This document shows positions 17,055 through 26,082 of a stretch of 63,408 nucleotides of DNA, piece by piece. A program made the translations under genes and the position numbers. Position 1 is the stretch's first letter, and each line of letters opens with the position of its first letter. The notes under the pieces were generated by a model. That model searched no databases, was not told the origin of the DNA, and saw only the letters and a program-made list of their open reading frames with translations. Origin of the DNA: Chloroflexota bacterium (GTDB lineage Bacteria > Chloroflexota > Dehalococcoidia > Lucifugimonadales > Lucifugimonadaceae); NCBI GenBank assembly GCA_002721615.1, contig PBKW01000010.1:1-63408 (forward strand). Reading direction: 5' to 3'.

Positions 17055-18269
17055 ATGAAAATCACTAATGTCGAAGTAATTAAATTCAGAGTTACTGATG
17101 AATTTTATCGTAAACATCACAGATGGGGTTATGGTTGTCCTCCAGAAGATAAAAAAGTAGGAGGAGATACTCCAATAGATGATTTAGAATATACAGTGGG
17201 TGCTGGAATAAATGGTGTAGGGACAATCACAAAAATTTCAACTGATGAAGGTGCTGAAGGCTATATGTTAGGTGGAGATGAGAAAACTATAGAATATAAT
17301 TATAAACCTTTATTACTTGGTGAAGATCCATTATCTAGAGAAAAAATATGGACGTGGATGGAACATGCACATAGTTATCATGATAGTCCAAATTCTATCT
17401 CTGAACATGAATCTGGAATAATTGATTGTGCACTTTGGGATTTATTTGGAAGAATGACAAATCTTCCAGTTCATAAATTATTAGGAGGATCTAGAGATAA
17501 AGTTAAAGCATATGCTAGCACATTTCCAAATATGGGAAAGCCTGAAGATTATGCAAAATTTGCTTTAGAATGTAAGAATCAAGGTTATAAAGCATTTAAA
17601 GTTCATGCTTATATTGCATGGGATCCAGTAAATTGGGAGCCAGCTCCATTAATGCCTGCTTTTCCTGATCATGATTTAGAAGTTTGTGCTGCTGTAAGAG
17701 AAGCTGTAGGAGATGATATGGTCTTAATGTTAGATCCATTTGGTGTATATACACTTCAAGATGCTTTAAAGGTTGCTAGAGGTTTAGAAGAATTGAATTA
17801 TTATTGGCTTGAACATCCAATGATGGAGACTAAAATTGAACCTTATAGAAGATTAACTTCACAAACTGAAATTGCAATTTTATCTCCTGAACATGCAAGA
17901 GGAGGAGTTTCAACAAGGGCAGAATGGATACTACAAGGTGCATGTGACATGATCAGGACTGATATAAACTTTGGAGGAATCACTGGTTGCTATAAAACTG
18001 TTAGTATTGCTCAAGCCTATGGAATTCAATGTGAGATGCATGGAGGAGGATGGGGAAATAGTCATATATTAGGAGCATTTGATCAATCAACATGTGAGTA
18101 TTTTGAGCATGGATTATTGAGGCCTGGTTATGACTATTCAAAACCTCCAATATACTTAAAAAACACTTGCGATCCTTTAGATGATGAAGGTAATGTTATA
18201 TTACCAACAAAACCTGGTTTGGGATTTGAATTGAAATGGGATTACATAAACGACAATTTAATTAAATAG
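17055..18269 (+). CDS. Enolase-superfamily acid-sugar dehydratase-like enzyme (KxH type)
   Basis: A 404-residue paralogue of the protein at 7247-8437 with the same active-site plan: K182-V-H184, D227 (MLDPF), E253 (WLEHP), E279 (SPEH), D303 and H329 (CEMHGGG). Compared with its paralogue it has an N-terminal insertion around residues 28-55. A strong GGAGGAG precedes the start. It is followed by a short-chain dehydrogenase ten bases downstream, so dehydration and oxidation of a hydroxy-acid substrate may be coupled. The exact substrate is unknown. Confidence 0.89.
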   Translation: MKITNVEVIKFRVTDEFYRKHHRWGYGCPPEDKKVGGDTPIDDLEYTVGAGINGVGTITKISTDEGAEGYMLGGDEKTIEYNYKPLLLGEDPLSREKIWTWMEHAHSYHDSPNSISEHESGIIDCALWDLFGRMTNLPVHKLLGGSRDKVKAYASTFPNMGKPEDYAKFALECKNQGYKAFKVHAYIAWDPVNWEPAPLMPAFPDHDLEVCAAVREAVGDDMVLMLDPFGVYTLQDALKVARGLEELNYYWLEHPMMETKIEPYRRLTSQTEIAILSPEHARGGVSTRAEWILQGACDMIRTDINFGGITGCYKTVSIAQAYGIQCEMHGGGWGNSHILGAFDQSTCEYFEHGLLRPGYDYSKPPIYLKNTCDPLDDEGNVILPTKPGLGFELKWDYINDNLIK

Positions 18270-18278
18270 GAGATAATT

Positions 18279-19058
18279 ATGGAATTTGGTATTTCAGGAA
18301 AAACTGCATTTATAACTGGTGGAAGTAGAGGAATAGGATTTGCTTCTGCTTTAGCTCTAGCTAACGAAGGTGTAAATATTGCTATTTGTGCGAGAAATGA
18401 AGATGGAATAGAAGCAGCCTTAAAAAAAATAAAATCTTTTGGGGTTGAAGCATATGGAATAACATGTGATATGAGTGATGTAGGAAATATTAATGAAGTT
18501 GTTGAAAAAATTGAAAAAGATTTTCATCCTATTGATATCCTCGTTAATAACGCAGGTGGTTCACTAGGTACACAAGATACAATTTCAACTGATATAGAGA
18601 CTTTTCAAAATATTTTTGAATTAAATTATTGGTCAGCATTACATTTAATGAAATTATTGACTCCAAAAATGCAAGAAAGAAAATGGGGAAGGGTTATTAA
18701 TATAGCTTCTATTTATGGAAGAGAATTTGGTGGTCCTAGTTCGGCATATATGGCATCAAAAGCAAGTTTAATAGCTACTGCTAAGCATTTAGCAATTACA
18801 GTTGCTAAAGACGGTGTTTGCGTAAATTCAATAGCTCCAGGATCTATATATATAGATGGAGGTACATGGAATAGATTTGTTGACTCTAATACAGAAGAAG
18901 TAGTGGATAATTTTATAAGTTCTAATCTTCCACTAGGAAAATGGGGCTGGCCTGAGCCAGTAGGTGCAACAGTAGCATTTTTAGCCTCTGAGCAAGCAGC
19001 TTTAATTGTTGGTGCATGTATCAATATTGATGGTGGACAATCTCATAATTTGTTTTAA
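18279..19058 (+). CDS. Short-chain dehydrogenase/reductase
   Basis: A 259-residue classical SDR. The cofactor motif is T13GGSRGIG20, the NNAGG structural motif is at 90-94, and the catalytic residues are S144, Y157 and K161 (YMASK). The C-terminus ends in IVGACINIDGGQSHNLF, as in FabG-like enzymes. It probably oxidises or reduces a hydroxyl of a sugar acid, NAD(P)-dependent and cytosolic. AGGAG lies upstream, and the gene is in an operon with the enolase-family gene before it. Confidence 0.92.
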   Translation: MEFGISGKTAFITGGSRGIGFASALALANEGVNIAICARNEDGIEAALKKIKSFGVEAYGITCDMSDVGNINEVVEKIEKDFHPIDILVNNAGGSLGTQDTISTDIETFQNIFELNYWSALHLMKLLTPKMQERKWGRVINIASIYGREFGGPSSAYMASKASLIATAKHLAITVAKDGVCVNSIAPGSIYIDGGTWNRFVDSNTEEVVDNFISSNLPLGKWGWPEPVGATVAFLASEQAALIVGACINIDGGQSHNLF

Positions 19059-19162
19059 TAAAAAAAAGTAATAATTTTTTCACTAATATCCAAAAATTTT
19101 TATATATTCGAAAAAAATTAGTATTCTATGTATAAGTTTTAACAAATGATCTAGGAGTTCTT

Positions 19163-20059
19163 ATGAAAATTATAGATGCACATCACCATTTATGGGATCT
19201 TGATACAAATAAATACACATGGTTGGAAAAAGCCAAAGACCATCCTTCAGGAGATATGTCCAATATTGCTAGAAATTATTTGGTAGAAGATTTCATAAAT
19301 GATGCAAAAGATCATGAATTGATAAAAAGTGTTCATGTTCAAGCAGAAATGGATCATTCAGTTCATCCATCAGTGGAAACAAATTGGTTACAAGGGATTG
19401 CTGATCATCCAGATTCTAAAGGCTTTCCTAATGCTATTGTAGCCTATGCAGACTTGTCAGATGATGACGTGGAATCAGTTCTTGTAGAACATTGTAAAAG
19501 CCCGAATATGAGAGGGGTTAGACAAATTTTAAACTTCTCTAAGGAAAACCCAAATTTCAATATGGTTGATAGAGGTGATTTAATGCCTAATAACAAGTGG
19601 AGAGATGGCTTATCATTATTCGAAAAATATAATTTATCATTTGATTTACAGATTTGGCCATGGCAGTTAACTGAATCTCATGATGTTGTTTCAAACTTTC
19701 CTAATATTTTGTTCATAATGAATCACACTGGAATGCCATTGGTAGATGATATGAAGCATATAAAAACTTGGAGTGAAGGAATGAAAAGATTAGCAACTTT
19801 TGACAATGTTGTAGTCAAATTATCAGGTTTATCTATGTCTAGTGATGATTTAGATGGAATTATAAAAGAAGCTATCTTGGAAACTATAGATACTTTTGGA
19901 GTAGATAGATCAATGTTTGCTAGTAATTTTCCTGTAGATAAAAAAGGTATTGAATTCACAAAACTTTGGAATTTCTTTGATAGAATAACTTCTCATTTTT
20001 CAGAAGAAGAAAGAGATAAATTATTTGTAAAAAATTCAGAAAAGTACTACAGGATTTAG
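19163..20059 (+). CDS. Amidohydrolase family 2 (COG3618-type lactonase/hydrolase)
   Basis: A 298-residue TIM-barrel metal hydrolase opening with MKIIDAHHHLWDL, whose His-x-His is the first metal motif. Later features are HVQAEMD, MRGVRQIL, the IMNHTGMP strand-end His, and MFASNFPVDK with the terminal Asp. COG3618 members include sugar lactonases and 2-pyrone-4,6-dicarboxylate lactonase relatives, so lactone opening in a sugar-acid route is a fair guess. AGGAG precedes the start. The 104 bases before it are AT-rich and probably carry a promoter. Confidence 0.87.
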   Translation: MKIIDAHHHLWDLDTNKYTWLEKAKDHPSGDMSNIARNYLVEDFINDAKDHELIKSVHVQAEMDHSVHPSVETNWLQGIADHPDSKGFPNAIVAYADLSDDDVESVLVEHCKSPNMRGVRQILNFSKENPNFNMVDRGDLMPNNKWRDGLSLFEKYNLSFDLQIWPWQLTESHDVVSNFPNILFIMNHTGMPLVDDMKHIKTWSEGMKRLATFDNVVVKLSGLSMSSDDLDGIIKEAILETIDTFGVDRSMFASNFPVDKKGIEFTKLWNFFDRITSHFSEEERDKLFVKNSEKYYRI

Positions 20060-20066
20060 GTAGACA

Positions 20067-20387
20067 ATGTCAAACAAAATAATCGTTAAAAAAACATATG
20101 TCCCTAAAGTGGGCGCAGGTTCAGATCTTATTAAGTCACTAGAAAAATTAGCTAAAGTTATAGAAGATCATGGATATCCAAAAACAGAAATTTGGAAACC
20201 ATTTGAAGGTCCACACAATGCTGTAGTTACTATTCAAAGATGGAAAAGTTATTCTGAATTTGAAGAAGCAATGCCCAAATGGGTAGCTACTCCAGCTATA
20301 AGATCAGCAGTATTTGATGATGTTTACCCAACTAATTTTGATTCTTATGATACTGAATTTTTATATGATATGACTAAAGAAAATTAA
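20067..20387 (+). CDS. Small dimeric alpha-beta barrel-like protein
   Basis: A 106-residue protein of the NIPSNAP/ABM-like ferredoxin-fold type by pattern: beta strand IIVKKTYVPKVG, helix SDLIKSLEKLAKVIEDHG, then VVTIQRWKSYSEFEEAMPKW. Such small proteins often act as isomerases, cyclases or monooxygenases, or bind a product. It starts eight bases after the amidohydrolase stop with AGGTAG upstream and is followed by two Gfo/Idh/MocA genes, so it is part of this catabolic operon. Its exact role is unknown. Confidence 0.7.
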   Translation: MSNKIIVKKTYVPKVGAGSDLIKSLEKLAKVIEDHGYPKTEIWKPFEGPHNAVVTIQRWKSYSEFEEAMPKWVATPAIRSAVFDDVYPTNFDSYDTEFLYDMTKEN

Positions 20388-20395
20388 GGGGAATC

Positions 20396-21466
20396 ATGAA
20401 AAAAATTAAATTAGGTTTTATTGGAGCAGGATGGTGGGCTACATCTAATCATATGCCTATACTTGTAGATAGAGAAGATGTGATTTTTGATTCTGTCTGT
20501 CGATTAGGTGAAACTGAGTTAAACCAAGTAAAAGAAAAATTTGGCTTTCAATTTGCTACAGAAAATTATCATGAACTTTTAGATAGAGAATTAGATGGAG
20601 TAATTGTATCATCTCCTCACACATTACATTTTGAACATAGTAAAGCCGCTTTATTAAGAGGAATAAATGTGTTGTGTGAAAAACCTATGACTACATCCTC
20701 TGAACAATCTAGAGAATTGGTTGATATTGCTGAAAAAAATAATCTTCATCTTATGATGTCTCATGGATGGCACTATACTCCATTTGTTCAAAAAGCTAAG
20801 AATCTGATTGATCAAGGAATTATTGGTGATATTGAATCTATAGTTTGCCATATGGCTTCTCCAACAAGAGAATTACTTGAAGGAAAAGACTTCTTACGTG
20901 GTGCTGATGCATCAGGTGAAATAATGTTTTCTCCTGAAAGTAATACTTGGGCAGACCCAGTACAAGCAGGTGGAGGTTATGGTTATGCACAAATGTCTCA
21001 TTCATTAGCTCTAACTTTTTTACTTGTAAATGTTCAACCTAAAGAAGTATTTGCATACATGTCATCACCAACTAGTAAAGTAGAACTATATGATTCTATT
21101 GTTGCTAAATTTGAAAATGGAATAATAGGCTCTTTTTCAGGTTCTAGTGGTATACCTGGTGATAGTGGTTTTCAAGTCCAAATAAATTTATTTGGTAATG
21201 AAGGAACTTTATTACTTTATGTAGAATGGGGCCCAAGTTCAAAACCAAGATTTGAAATCTTGAGGCATGATGGAAAACATCAAAAATTTGATTTAGATTC
21301 TGAAGCGGGAAATTACCTTGCTGATGGTCCTCCTAATAATTTTGCTGACTTATTAACTGGAAAGAATCCTGAAAATTGGGCTCCAGGTTATGTAGGATTA
21401 AGATCTACAGAAATTCTATCAACAGCTTATAAATCATCAGTTTCAGGAAAACCTGAAAAAGTTTAG
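20396..21466 (+). CDS. Gfo/Idh/MocA-family oxidoreductase, copy 1 of a tandem pair
   Basis: A 356-residue NAD(P)-dependent dehydrogenase. The nucleotide fold opens with LGFIGAGWWATSNHMP, the family signature CEKPMTTS is around residue 97, and the C-terminal domain is of the dehydrogenase type. It probably oxidises a cyclitol, sugar or sugar acid. It shares many exact motifs with the next gene (GAGWW, SSPHTLH, LCEKPMTTS, MMSHGWHY, NTWADPV, GGGYGYAQ), so the two are tandem duplicates. GGGG is upstream of the start. Confidence 0.91.
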   Translation: MKKIKLGFIGAGWWATSNHMPILVDREDVIFDSVCRLGETELNQVKEKFGFQFATENYHELLDRELDGVIVSSPHTLHFEHSKAALLRGINVLCEKPMTTSSEQSRELVDIAEKNNLHLMMSHGWHYTPFVQKAKNLIDQGIIGDIESIVCHMASPTRELLEGKDFLRGADASGEIMFSPESNTWADPVQAGGGYGYAQMSHSLALTFLLVNVQPKEVFAYMSSPTSKVELYDSIVAKFENGIIGSFSGSSGIPGDSGFQVQINLFGNEGTLLLYVEWGPSSKPRFEILRHDGKHQKFDLDSEAGNYLADGPPNNFADLLTGKNPENWAPGYVGLRSTEILSTAYKSSVSGKPEKV

Positions 21467-21473
21467 GAGAAAA

Positions 21474-22556
21474 ATGAAAAAAGTTAGATTAGGATTAATT
21501 GGTGCAGGATGGTGGGGTACAGCTCATCATCTCCCTACAGCTATGAATAGGGAAGAAGTAATAATGGATTCAGTATCAAGATTAGGATCAGAAGAGTTAG
21601 AAATTGTTAAAAATGAATTCAATTTTGATTTTGCTAGTGAGAACTTTTTAGATGTTATTGAAAGAAAACCTGATGGCATCATAGTTTCTTCTCCGCATAC
21701 ACTACATTATGAGCACAGCATTGCTGCGCTGAAAGCAGGTATACCAGTTTTATGTGAAAAACCTATGACCACATCTGCTGAAGAAGCTAGAGATTTAGTG
21801 AATACCGCTAAAAAAAACAATGTTCATCTAATGATGTCTCATGGATGGCATTATTTGGAATTAGTTCAAAAAGCAAAAGAATATATGAAAGATAATATTA
21901 TTGGAGATATAGAATACTTAGTTTGTGTTTTATCATCACCAGTAAGAGACTTACTTGAAGGTAGAGGTTTAGATCTAAGGGGAGCAAAAGTATTATTTTC
22001 ACCTGAAAACAATACTTGGGCTGATCCTGTAAGAGCAGGAGGAGGCTATGGATACGCACAATTGACTCATATTTTAGGTTTAACTTTTCTATTAGCAGAT
22101 ATTGTGCCTAAGAAAGTATTTTCTTTCTCTTCTTCTCCAAACAGTCAAGTTGAAATACATAATTCAATTTCGGTCCAATGTGAAGATGGAATTGTTGCTA
22201 CTTTTTCAGGATCAGCAAGTCATAAAAATAATAGATTTAAAACTTTGGTTAGAATTTATGGAAGCAAAGGAGAATTAGAATTAGAGTTAGATAGAGAAAA
22301 TACTTTAACACTAAATATTGTTAACAAAGATTATACAGTTCTAAAAGATTCTGAGTTACAAGGCCATAAAGAAAAACCAGTTACAAATGCCTCACTAGGA
22401 GATCCAAAAGGATTTCAACCAACTAATAATTTCATAGATCTCATTTCAGGTAAGTCTGAAGTTAATTGGTCACCTGGAATAGTAGGGATGAGATCTATTG
22501 AAGTATTAGACGCAGCATATCGTTCTGCTATTTCAGGAACTTTAGAATCAGTTTAG
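21474..22556 (+). CDS. Gfo/Idh/MocA-family oxidoreductase, copy 2 of a tandem pair
   Basis: A 360-residue paralogue of the previous gene (GAGWWGTAHHLP, SSPHTLH, CEKPMTTS, MMSHGWHY). It has a longer segment near the C-terminus before the final GMRSIEVLDAAYRSA. The pair might form a hetero-oligomer or act on related substrates. AGGAG upstream and a seven-base gap to the previous stop put it in the same operon, of which it is the last gene. A hairpin follows. Confidence 0.91.
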   Translation: MKKVRLGLIGAGWWGTAHHLPTAMNREEVIMDSVSRLGSEELEIVKNEFNFDFASENFLDVIERKPDGIIVSSPHTLHYEHSIAALKAGIPVLCEKPMTTSAEEARDLVNTAKKNNVHLMMSHGWHYLELVQKAKEYMKDNIIGDIEYLVCVLSSPVRDLLEGRGLDLRGAKVLFSPENNTWADPVRAGGGYGYAQLTHILGLTFLLADIVPKKVFSFSSSPNSQVEIHNSISVQCEDGIVATFSGSASHKNNRFKTLVRIYGSKGELELELDRENTLTLNIVNKDYTVLKDSELQGHKEKPVTNASLGDPKGFQPTNNFIDLISGKSEVNWSPGIVGMRSIEVLDAAYRSAISGTLESV

Positions 22557-22559
22557 ATA

Positions 22560-22585
22560 GTTGCTTATTACACAGAATAAGCAAC
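22560..22585. terminator. Hairpin between convergent operons
   Basis: A perfect 10-bp inverted repeat (GTTGCTTATT / AATAAGCAAC) with a six-base loop lies between the stop codons of convergent genes; the minus-strand stop is inside it. No strong T-run follows on either side, so it may be a weak bidirectional terminator or a 3' stabilising hairpin. Confidence 0.55.
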
Positions 22586-23719
22586 TGATCCATCTTCTCT
22601 TAATGGAGGAAAACCTTCAATATCCAAAGGTTCATGAGGGTTTTCACTGAGTAAACTATCGTCTAATTCAACACCTAGTCCTGGTTTATCAGGTAATAAT
22701 ATGTATCCACCTTCTCTTTTTAATGAATTTTTAAAGATTTTATTTTCTTCACTTTCATCACCTTTACTGTATTCCTGAGTAAGGAAATTAGGAATAGTAG
22801 CATCAATATGAACACTTGCTGCAGTTAGAATTGGACCCAAAAAGTTATGAGTTACAAGTGCAGAGTGAAATGATTCTCCAATAGAAGCAATTTTCTTTGT
22901 TTGAGTAATTCCACCAGCAAGTCCAACATCGGGCCTGATATATTGAGGACCACCATGAGTTAATAATTCTCTAAATTCCCATATTGAATGCATACGTTCA
23001 CCATTAGCTAATGGAATTGAAATTCTTTTAGCTAATTCACCCTGGGACATCATACTATCTATTTGAATAGGATCTTCATAAAACATAGGATTAAATTCCT
23101 GTAAAGCTTCAGCAAGAGGAATATTTACCATTGGTGTTAATTTTCTATGTATTTCTAAAATGATATCCACATCAGGGCCAGCTCCTTCACGTAGGGCGGC
23201 TACTGTATTTCTTGTATCAGAGATAAGCCTATCCATCGTCAGATCATAATAATTACTTGGTAATGGGTCGATTTTAAGTGCAGTGAATCCTTCTTTAGCC
23301 CAATCAGATGCATTTTTTCTGATATTCTCATCTTTAGAAATAGAGTTATCTATTGATCCACCTAACAAACCATGCAATCGTATTTTATCTCTAACTTTTC
23401 CACCAAGAAGATTCCAAATAGGAGTATCGTAAATTTTCCCTTTTATATCCCATAAAGCAATATCAATTGCTGAAAGAGCACCTGAAATTATAGCTCCTCT
23501 AAAAGGAAATCCTCTATATAAATATTGTTGTATGTTTTCAATATCTTCTGGGTTTTTTCCTATAAGATATTTTTCATATTTTTCGGTTACAGTACTGACT
23601 GCTTCTGGAAAACACCAAGCTGCAGTTTGTCCTATTCCTGAAATACCAGTATCAGTAGTTATTCTAACTACGAAAATATTATTTCTAATTAAAAATTTTT
23701 CAATTTTTTCTATCTTCAT
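22568..23719 (-). CDS. Enolase-superfamily dehydratase resembling galactonate dehydratase
   Basis: A 383-residue enzyme whose second half follows the D-galactonate dehydratase pattern: E189-I-H191 (family D-x-H), E215 (YEDP), E241 (NGERM), D264 (RPDVGLAGG) and H291 (THNFLGP). The first metal ligand is Glu rather than the Asp of the galactonate enzyme, and K149 stands at the second strand. A sugar-acid dehydration giving a 2-keto-3-deoxy acid is likely; the sugar is uncertain. It is the last gene of a three-gene operon (oxidoreductase, epimerase, dehydratase); its start overlaps the previous stop by four bases and has AGGAG. Confidence 0.88.
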   Translation of the reverse strand: MKIEKIEKFLIRNNIFVVRITTDTGISGIGQTAAWCFPEAVSTVTEKYEKYLIGKNPEDIENIQQYLYRGFPFRGAIISGALSAIDIALWDIKGKIYDTPIWNLLGGKVRDKIRLHGLLGGSIDNSISKDENIRKNASDWAKEGFTALKIDPLPSNYYDLTMDRLISDTRNTVAALREGAGPDVDIILEIHRKLTPMVNIPLAEALQEFNPMFYEDPIQIDSMMSQGELAKRISIPLANGERMHSIWEFRELLTHGGPQYIRPDVGLAGGITQTKKIASIGESFHSALVTHNFLGPILTAASVHIDATIPNFLTQEYSKGDESEENKIFKNSLKREGGYILLPDKPGLGVELDDSLLSENPHEPLDIEGFPPLREDGSVAYSV

Positions 23720-24501
23720 TTTGCTCCTTTTTTAGGGTGTTTTTTATGTGTTTGTGGTTCCCAATTTAATATTCTTTTTGCTTTTGTTAAATTATGTTCT
23801 TCATGATCAGGATCTGCAGCAATAAATACAGAATCAAATCTACCATGTCCTTTTTTTATAGCTTCTAATCCTCCTAAATACGCATTAGCTAAATCTTCTT
23901 CATCAGTTAACCAAATTGGACTTCCATCAGCCTGTAAAGCAGCATATTGATGATCAGAGTTTTCTCTTTCTTTTAACCATCTATCTAGAGGTCTAGGACC
24001 AGTAATTCTTAATGCAATAATATTCATATCAAACCATGTAGCAAAATATTGACAGATTAATTCCCCAAAACCTTTAGTTAGTCCATACACAGAAGGAGTA
24101 TCTAATTGTGTATGTTCTTCTGCATGGTAGTAGGTACGTTTCCTGTAATGAACACTCATAGTACTAGTATGTACTCCTTTCATTACTCCAGCTTCTTGAG
24201 CTTTATATAAAAATAAATGTAAACCCAAATTATTCAATTCATAGTTTTCTTTAATTTGTGTGATGTCTTGAGTGGTTTCAGAACCACCTTGGGGGCTTTT
24301 CATTGTAACGTTAACAAAAGCATCAATTCCATCTAATGCTTTCTCTATATCATTAGGCTCAAGCATAGAACCCTGAATAAATTTAACATTGTCATGTTTT
24401 GGAGGAGCGATATCGAAAACTGTTACATTATGTTTCTTTGTTAAATAAGGTGTTATAAATGTTCCAACCATCCCAGATCCACCTGTAATTAAAATGTTCA
24501 T
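23716..24501 (-). CDS. NAD-dependent epimerase/dehydratase family protein
   Basis: A 261-residue extended-SDR protein: MNILITGGSGMVGTF gives the GxxGxxG nucleotide motif. TSTMSVHYRKR stands where the catalytic Ser is expected, and the probable Tyr-x3-Lys is YGLTK (about residues 138-142). It is short for a nucleotide-sugar epimerase. Members in sugar-acid operons include uronate and aldose dehydrogenases, so an NAD-dependent oxidation giving a lactone is possible. AAGGAA is upstream. It sits between a Gfo/Idh/MocA gene and a dehydratase. Confidence 0.86.
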   Translation of the reverse strand: MNILITGGSGMVGTFITPYLTKKHNVTVFDIAPPKHDNVKFIQGSMLEPNDIEKALDGIDAFVNVTMKSPQGGSETTQDITQIKENYELNNLGLHLFLYKAQEAGVMKGVHTSTMSVHYRKRTYYHAEEHTQLDTPSVYGLTKGFGELICQYFATWFDMNIIALRITGPRPLDRWLKERENSDHQYAALQADGSPIWLTDEEDLANAYLGGLEAIKKGHGRFDSVFIAADPDHEEHNLTKAKRILNWEPQTHKKHPKKGAK

Positions 24502-24514
24502 AAATTCCTTAAAA

Positions 24515-25711
24515 TTATGTATTAAAAGAGATATCTTTTTTTGAATTTGTATTTAAATCTACCATTATTTGGTGATGATCAATTCCTTTTTTTCTTAATT
24601 CTGTAAATTTTTCTTCATTTATATTATTTCTATTTAAATATCCTCTAATATCATATTTTCCTTTCTTTATTATCTTTAGTTTTTTCTCCTCTACCATTAA
24701 ATCAAGAGGATAATTCATTTGAGATACAGGGAATAAAATTTTTTGATTTATACGAGCAGACTCATAAATAGACATCATAATATCTAGTGTGTTTTTAGCT
24801 TTTCTGGCAGATCCTCTGTGTTCAGATCCACCTTCGATCCAATCAATTAACTCTTTAATCTGATCAGCATTAGTTTGTCCTCCAATAGGTTTTATATTAT
24901 TTTCATCAATTCCTAAATCTATAGATTTCCATCCATTAGTATTTTTAGAAAATAATAAAACTTCAGTTTCGCTGACATTTATCATTCCTTTAGTTCCAAT
25001 TACAGAAAAATAACCTGCATCATTATTGAAACCAGTAAATTCTTGATTAGATAAATCTGATTGAATAAAAAGTTGAGAAGAATTATCAAGTTGAACTAAT
25101 CCAATACATGAATCTTCAATCCTTACATCTCTTTCATATCTATCAGTGTTCCTTTCTAAAGAACCCATAACCCAAAGAGGATAAGGATCATCAAGACAAA
25201 ATAGTGCACCATCAATGGTGTGTGTAGCCCAGTTTAGTAGTCCTTGTTCGACACGAATATCTATCATTGAAACAGAACCTATTTCACCATTCTTGATGAT
25301 TTCACGAGCTTTGATCCATCCTGGAGTGAATCTACGTTGATGACTAACTATTAGTTTGCAGTTATTTTGATCAGTAACATTTATCATTTCAGATGCATTA
25401 CCAGAACCAATTGTCATTGGTTTTTCACATATAATTCCTTTTATCCCTAACATAGAAACATCAATAGTATTTTGATGATGTTGGAGATGTGGTGTGCAAA
25501 TACTTACAATATCTATATCTATATCTTGTAAATCAGATATGTTTTTGAATCCGTATGGAATTTTATATTCATCTTGATAATTTTTTCTCGCAGGTTCATA
25601 AGGATCTACTACAGCAGTAAGATTAATGTTTTCTAAAAGTTGATATCCTTCTATATGAGCTCTTCCGATAGCTCCACAGCCAATTATTGCTGCATTATAT
25701 ATTTTTTTCAT
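24515..25711 (-). CDS. Gfo/Idh/MocA-family oxidoreductase
   Basis: A 398-residue NAD(P)-dependent dehydrogenase: nucleotide-binding IIGCGAIGRAHIEGY, signature CEKPMTIGS, C-terminal domain with RVEQGLLNWATHTIDG. A 50-residue extension past the usual end (KKIKIIKKGKYDIRGYLNR... region) looks like an added helical tail. It is only distantly related to the tandem pair at 20396-22556. It is the first gene of a minus-strand operon with an epimerase and a dehydratase, consistent with stepwise oxidation and dehydration of a sugar. Confidence 0.89.
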   Translation of the reverse strand: MKKIYNAAIIGCGAIGRAHIEGYQLLENINLTAVVDPYEPARKNYQDEYKIPYGFKNISDLQDIDIDIVSICTPHLQHHQNTIDVSMLGIKGIICEKPMTIGSGNASEMINVTDQNNCKLIVSHQRRFTPGWIKAREIIKNGEIGSVSMIDIRVEQGLLNWATHTIDGALFCLDDPYPLWVMGSLERNTDRYERDVRIEDSCIGLVQLDNSSQLFIQSDLSNQEFTGFNNDAGYFSVIGTKGMINVSETEVLLFSKNTNGWKSIDLGIDENNIKPIGGQTNADQIKELIDWIEGGSEHRGSARKAKNTLDIMMSIYESARINQKILFPVSQMNYPLDLMVEEKKLKIIKKGKYDIRGYLNRNNINEEKFTELRKKGIDHHQIMVDLNTNSKKDISFNT

Positions 25712-25757
25712 TGATTAATATTAGTGATAAAGTTGTTATAAATTTAAAAATAATCTT

Positions 25758-26081
25758 ATGATTATCCCTAAAAATATAGAAATAAAAGAAAATGGACTTT
25801 TAATAGATTGGTCAAATGGAAAATCTCATATTTTTCCATTTCTATATCTAAGGCTCCAGTGTCCATGTGCACATTGTATTGAAGAAATGACCGGAAGACC
25901 GTTGCTTGATATTTCAACTGTGCCAGGTGATATCACAATTTTAGAATATTCATTAGTAGGAAAATATGCATTACAATTTCTTTGGTCAAATGCTGATCCT
26001 TGCTCTACATCAGGAATTTATCCTTTTGAAATGTTATTGAAATTAACTGAAATAGATAAAACTATTAAACATTTGAATTAA
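25758..26081 (+). CDS. DUF971 protein (gamma-butyrobetaine hydroxylase-like N-terminal domain)
   Basis: A 107-residue protein matching the DUF971 pattern: LLIDWSNGKSHIFPFLYLR, CPCAHC (three Cys), then GKYALQFLWSNADPCSTSGIYPFEML. In other bacteria this domain occurs alone near Fe-S or P-loop assembly genes and at the N-terminus of carnitine-pathway hydroxylases, with the Cys residues thought to bind a metal. No Shine-Dalgarno is visible. It is a single-gene unit flanked by divergent and convergent neighbours. Confidence 0.85.
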   Translation: MIIPKNIEIKENGLLIDWSNGKSHIFPFLYLRLQCPCAHCIEEMTGRPLLDISTVPGDITILEYSLVGKYALQFLWSNADPCSTSGIYPFEMLLKLTEIDKTIKHLN

Positions 26082-26082
26082 T

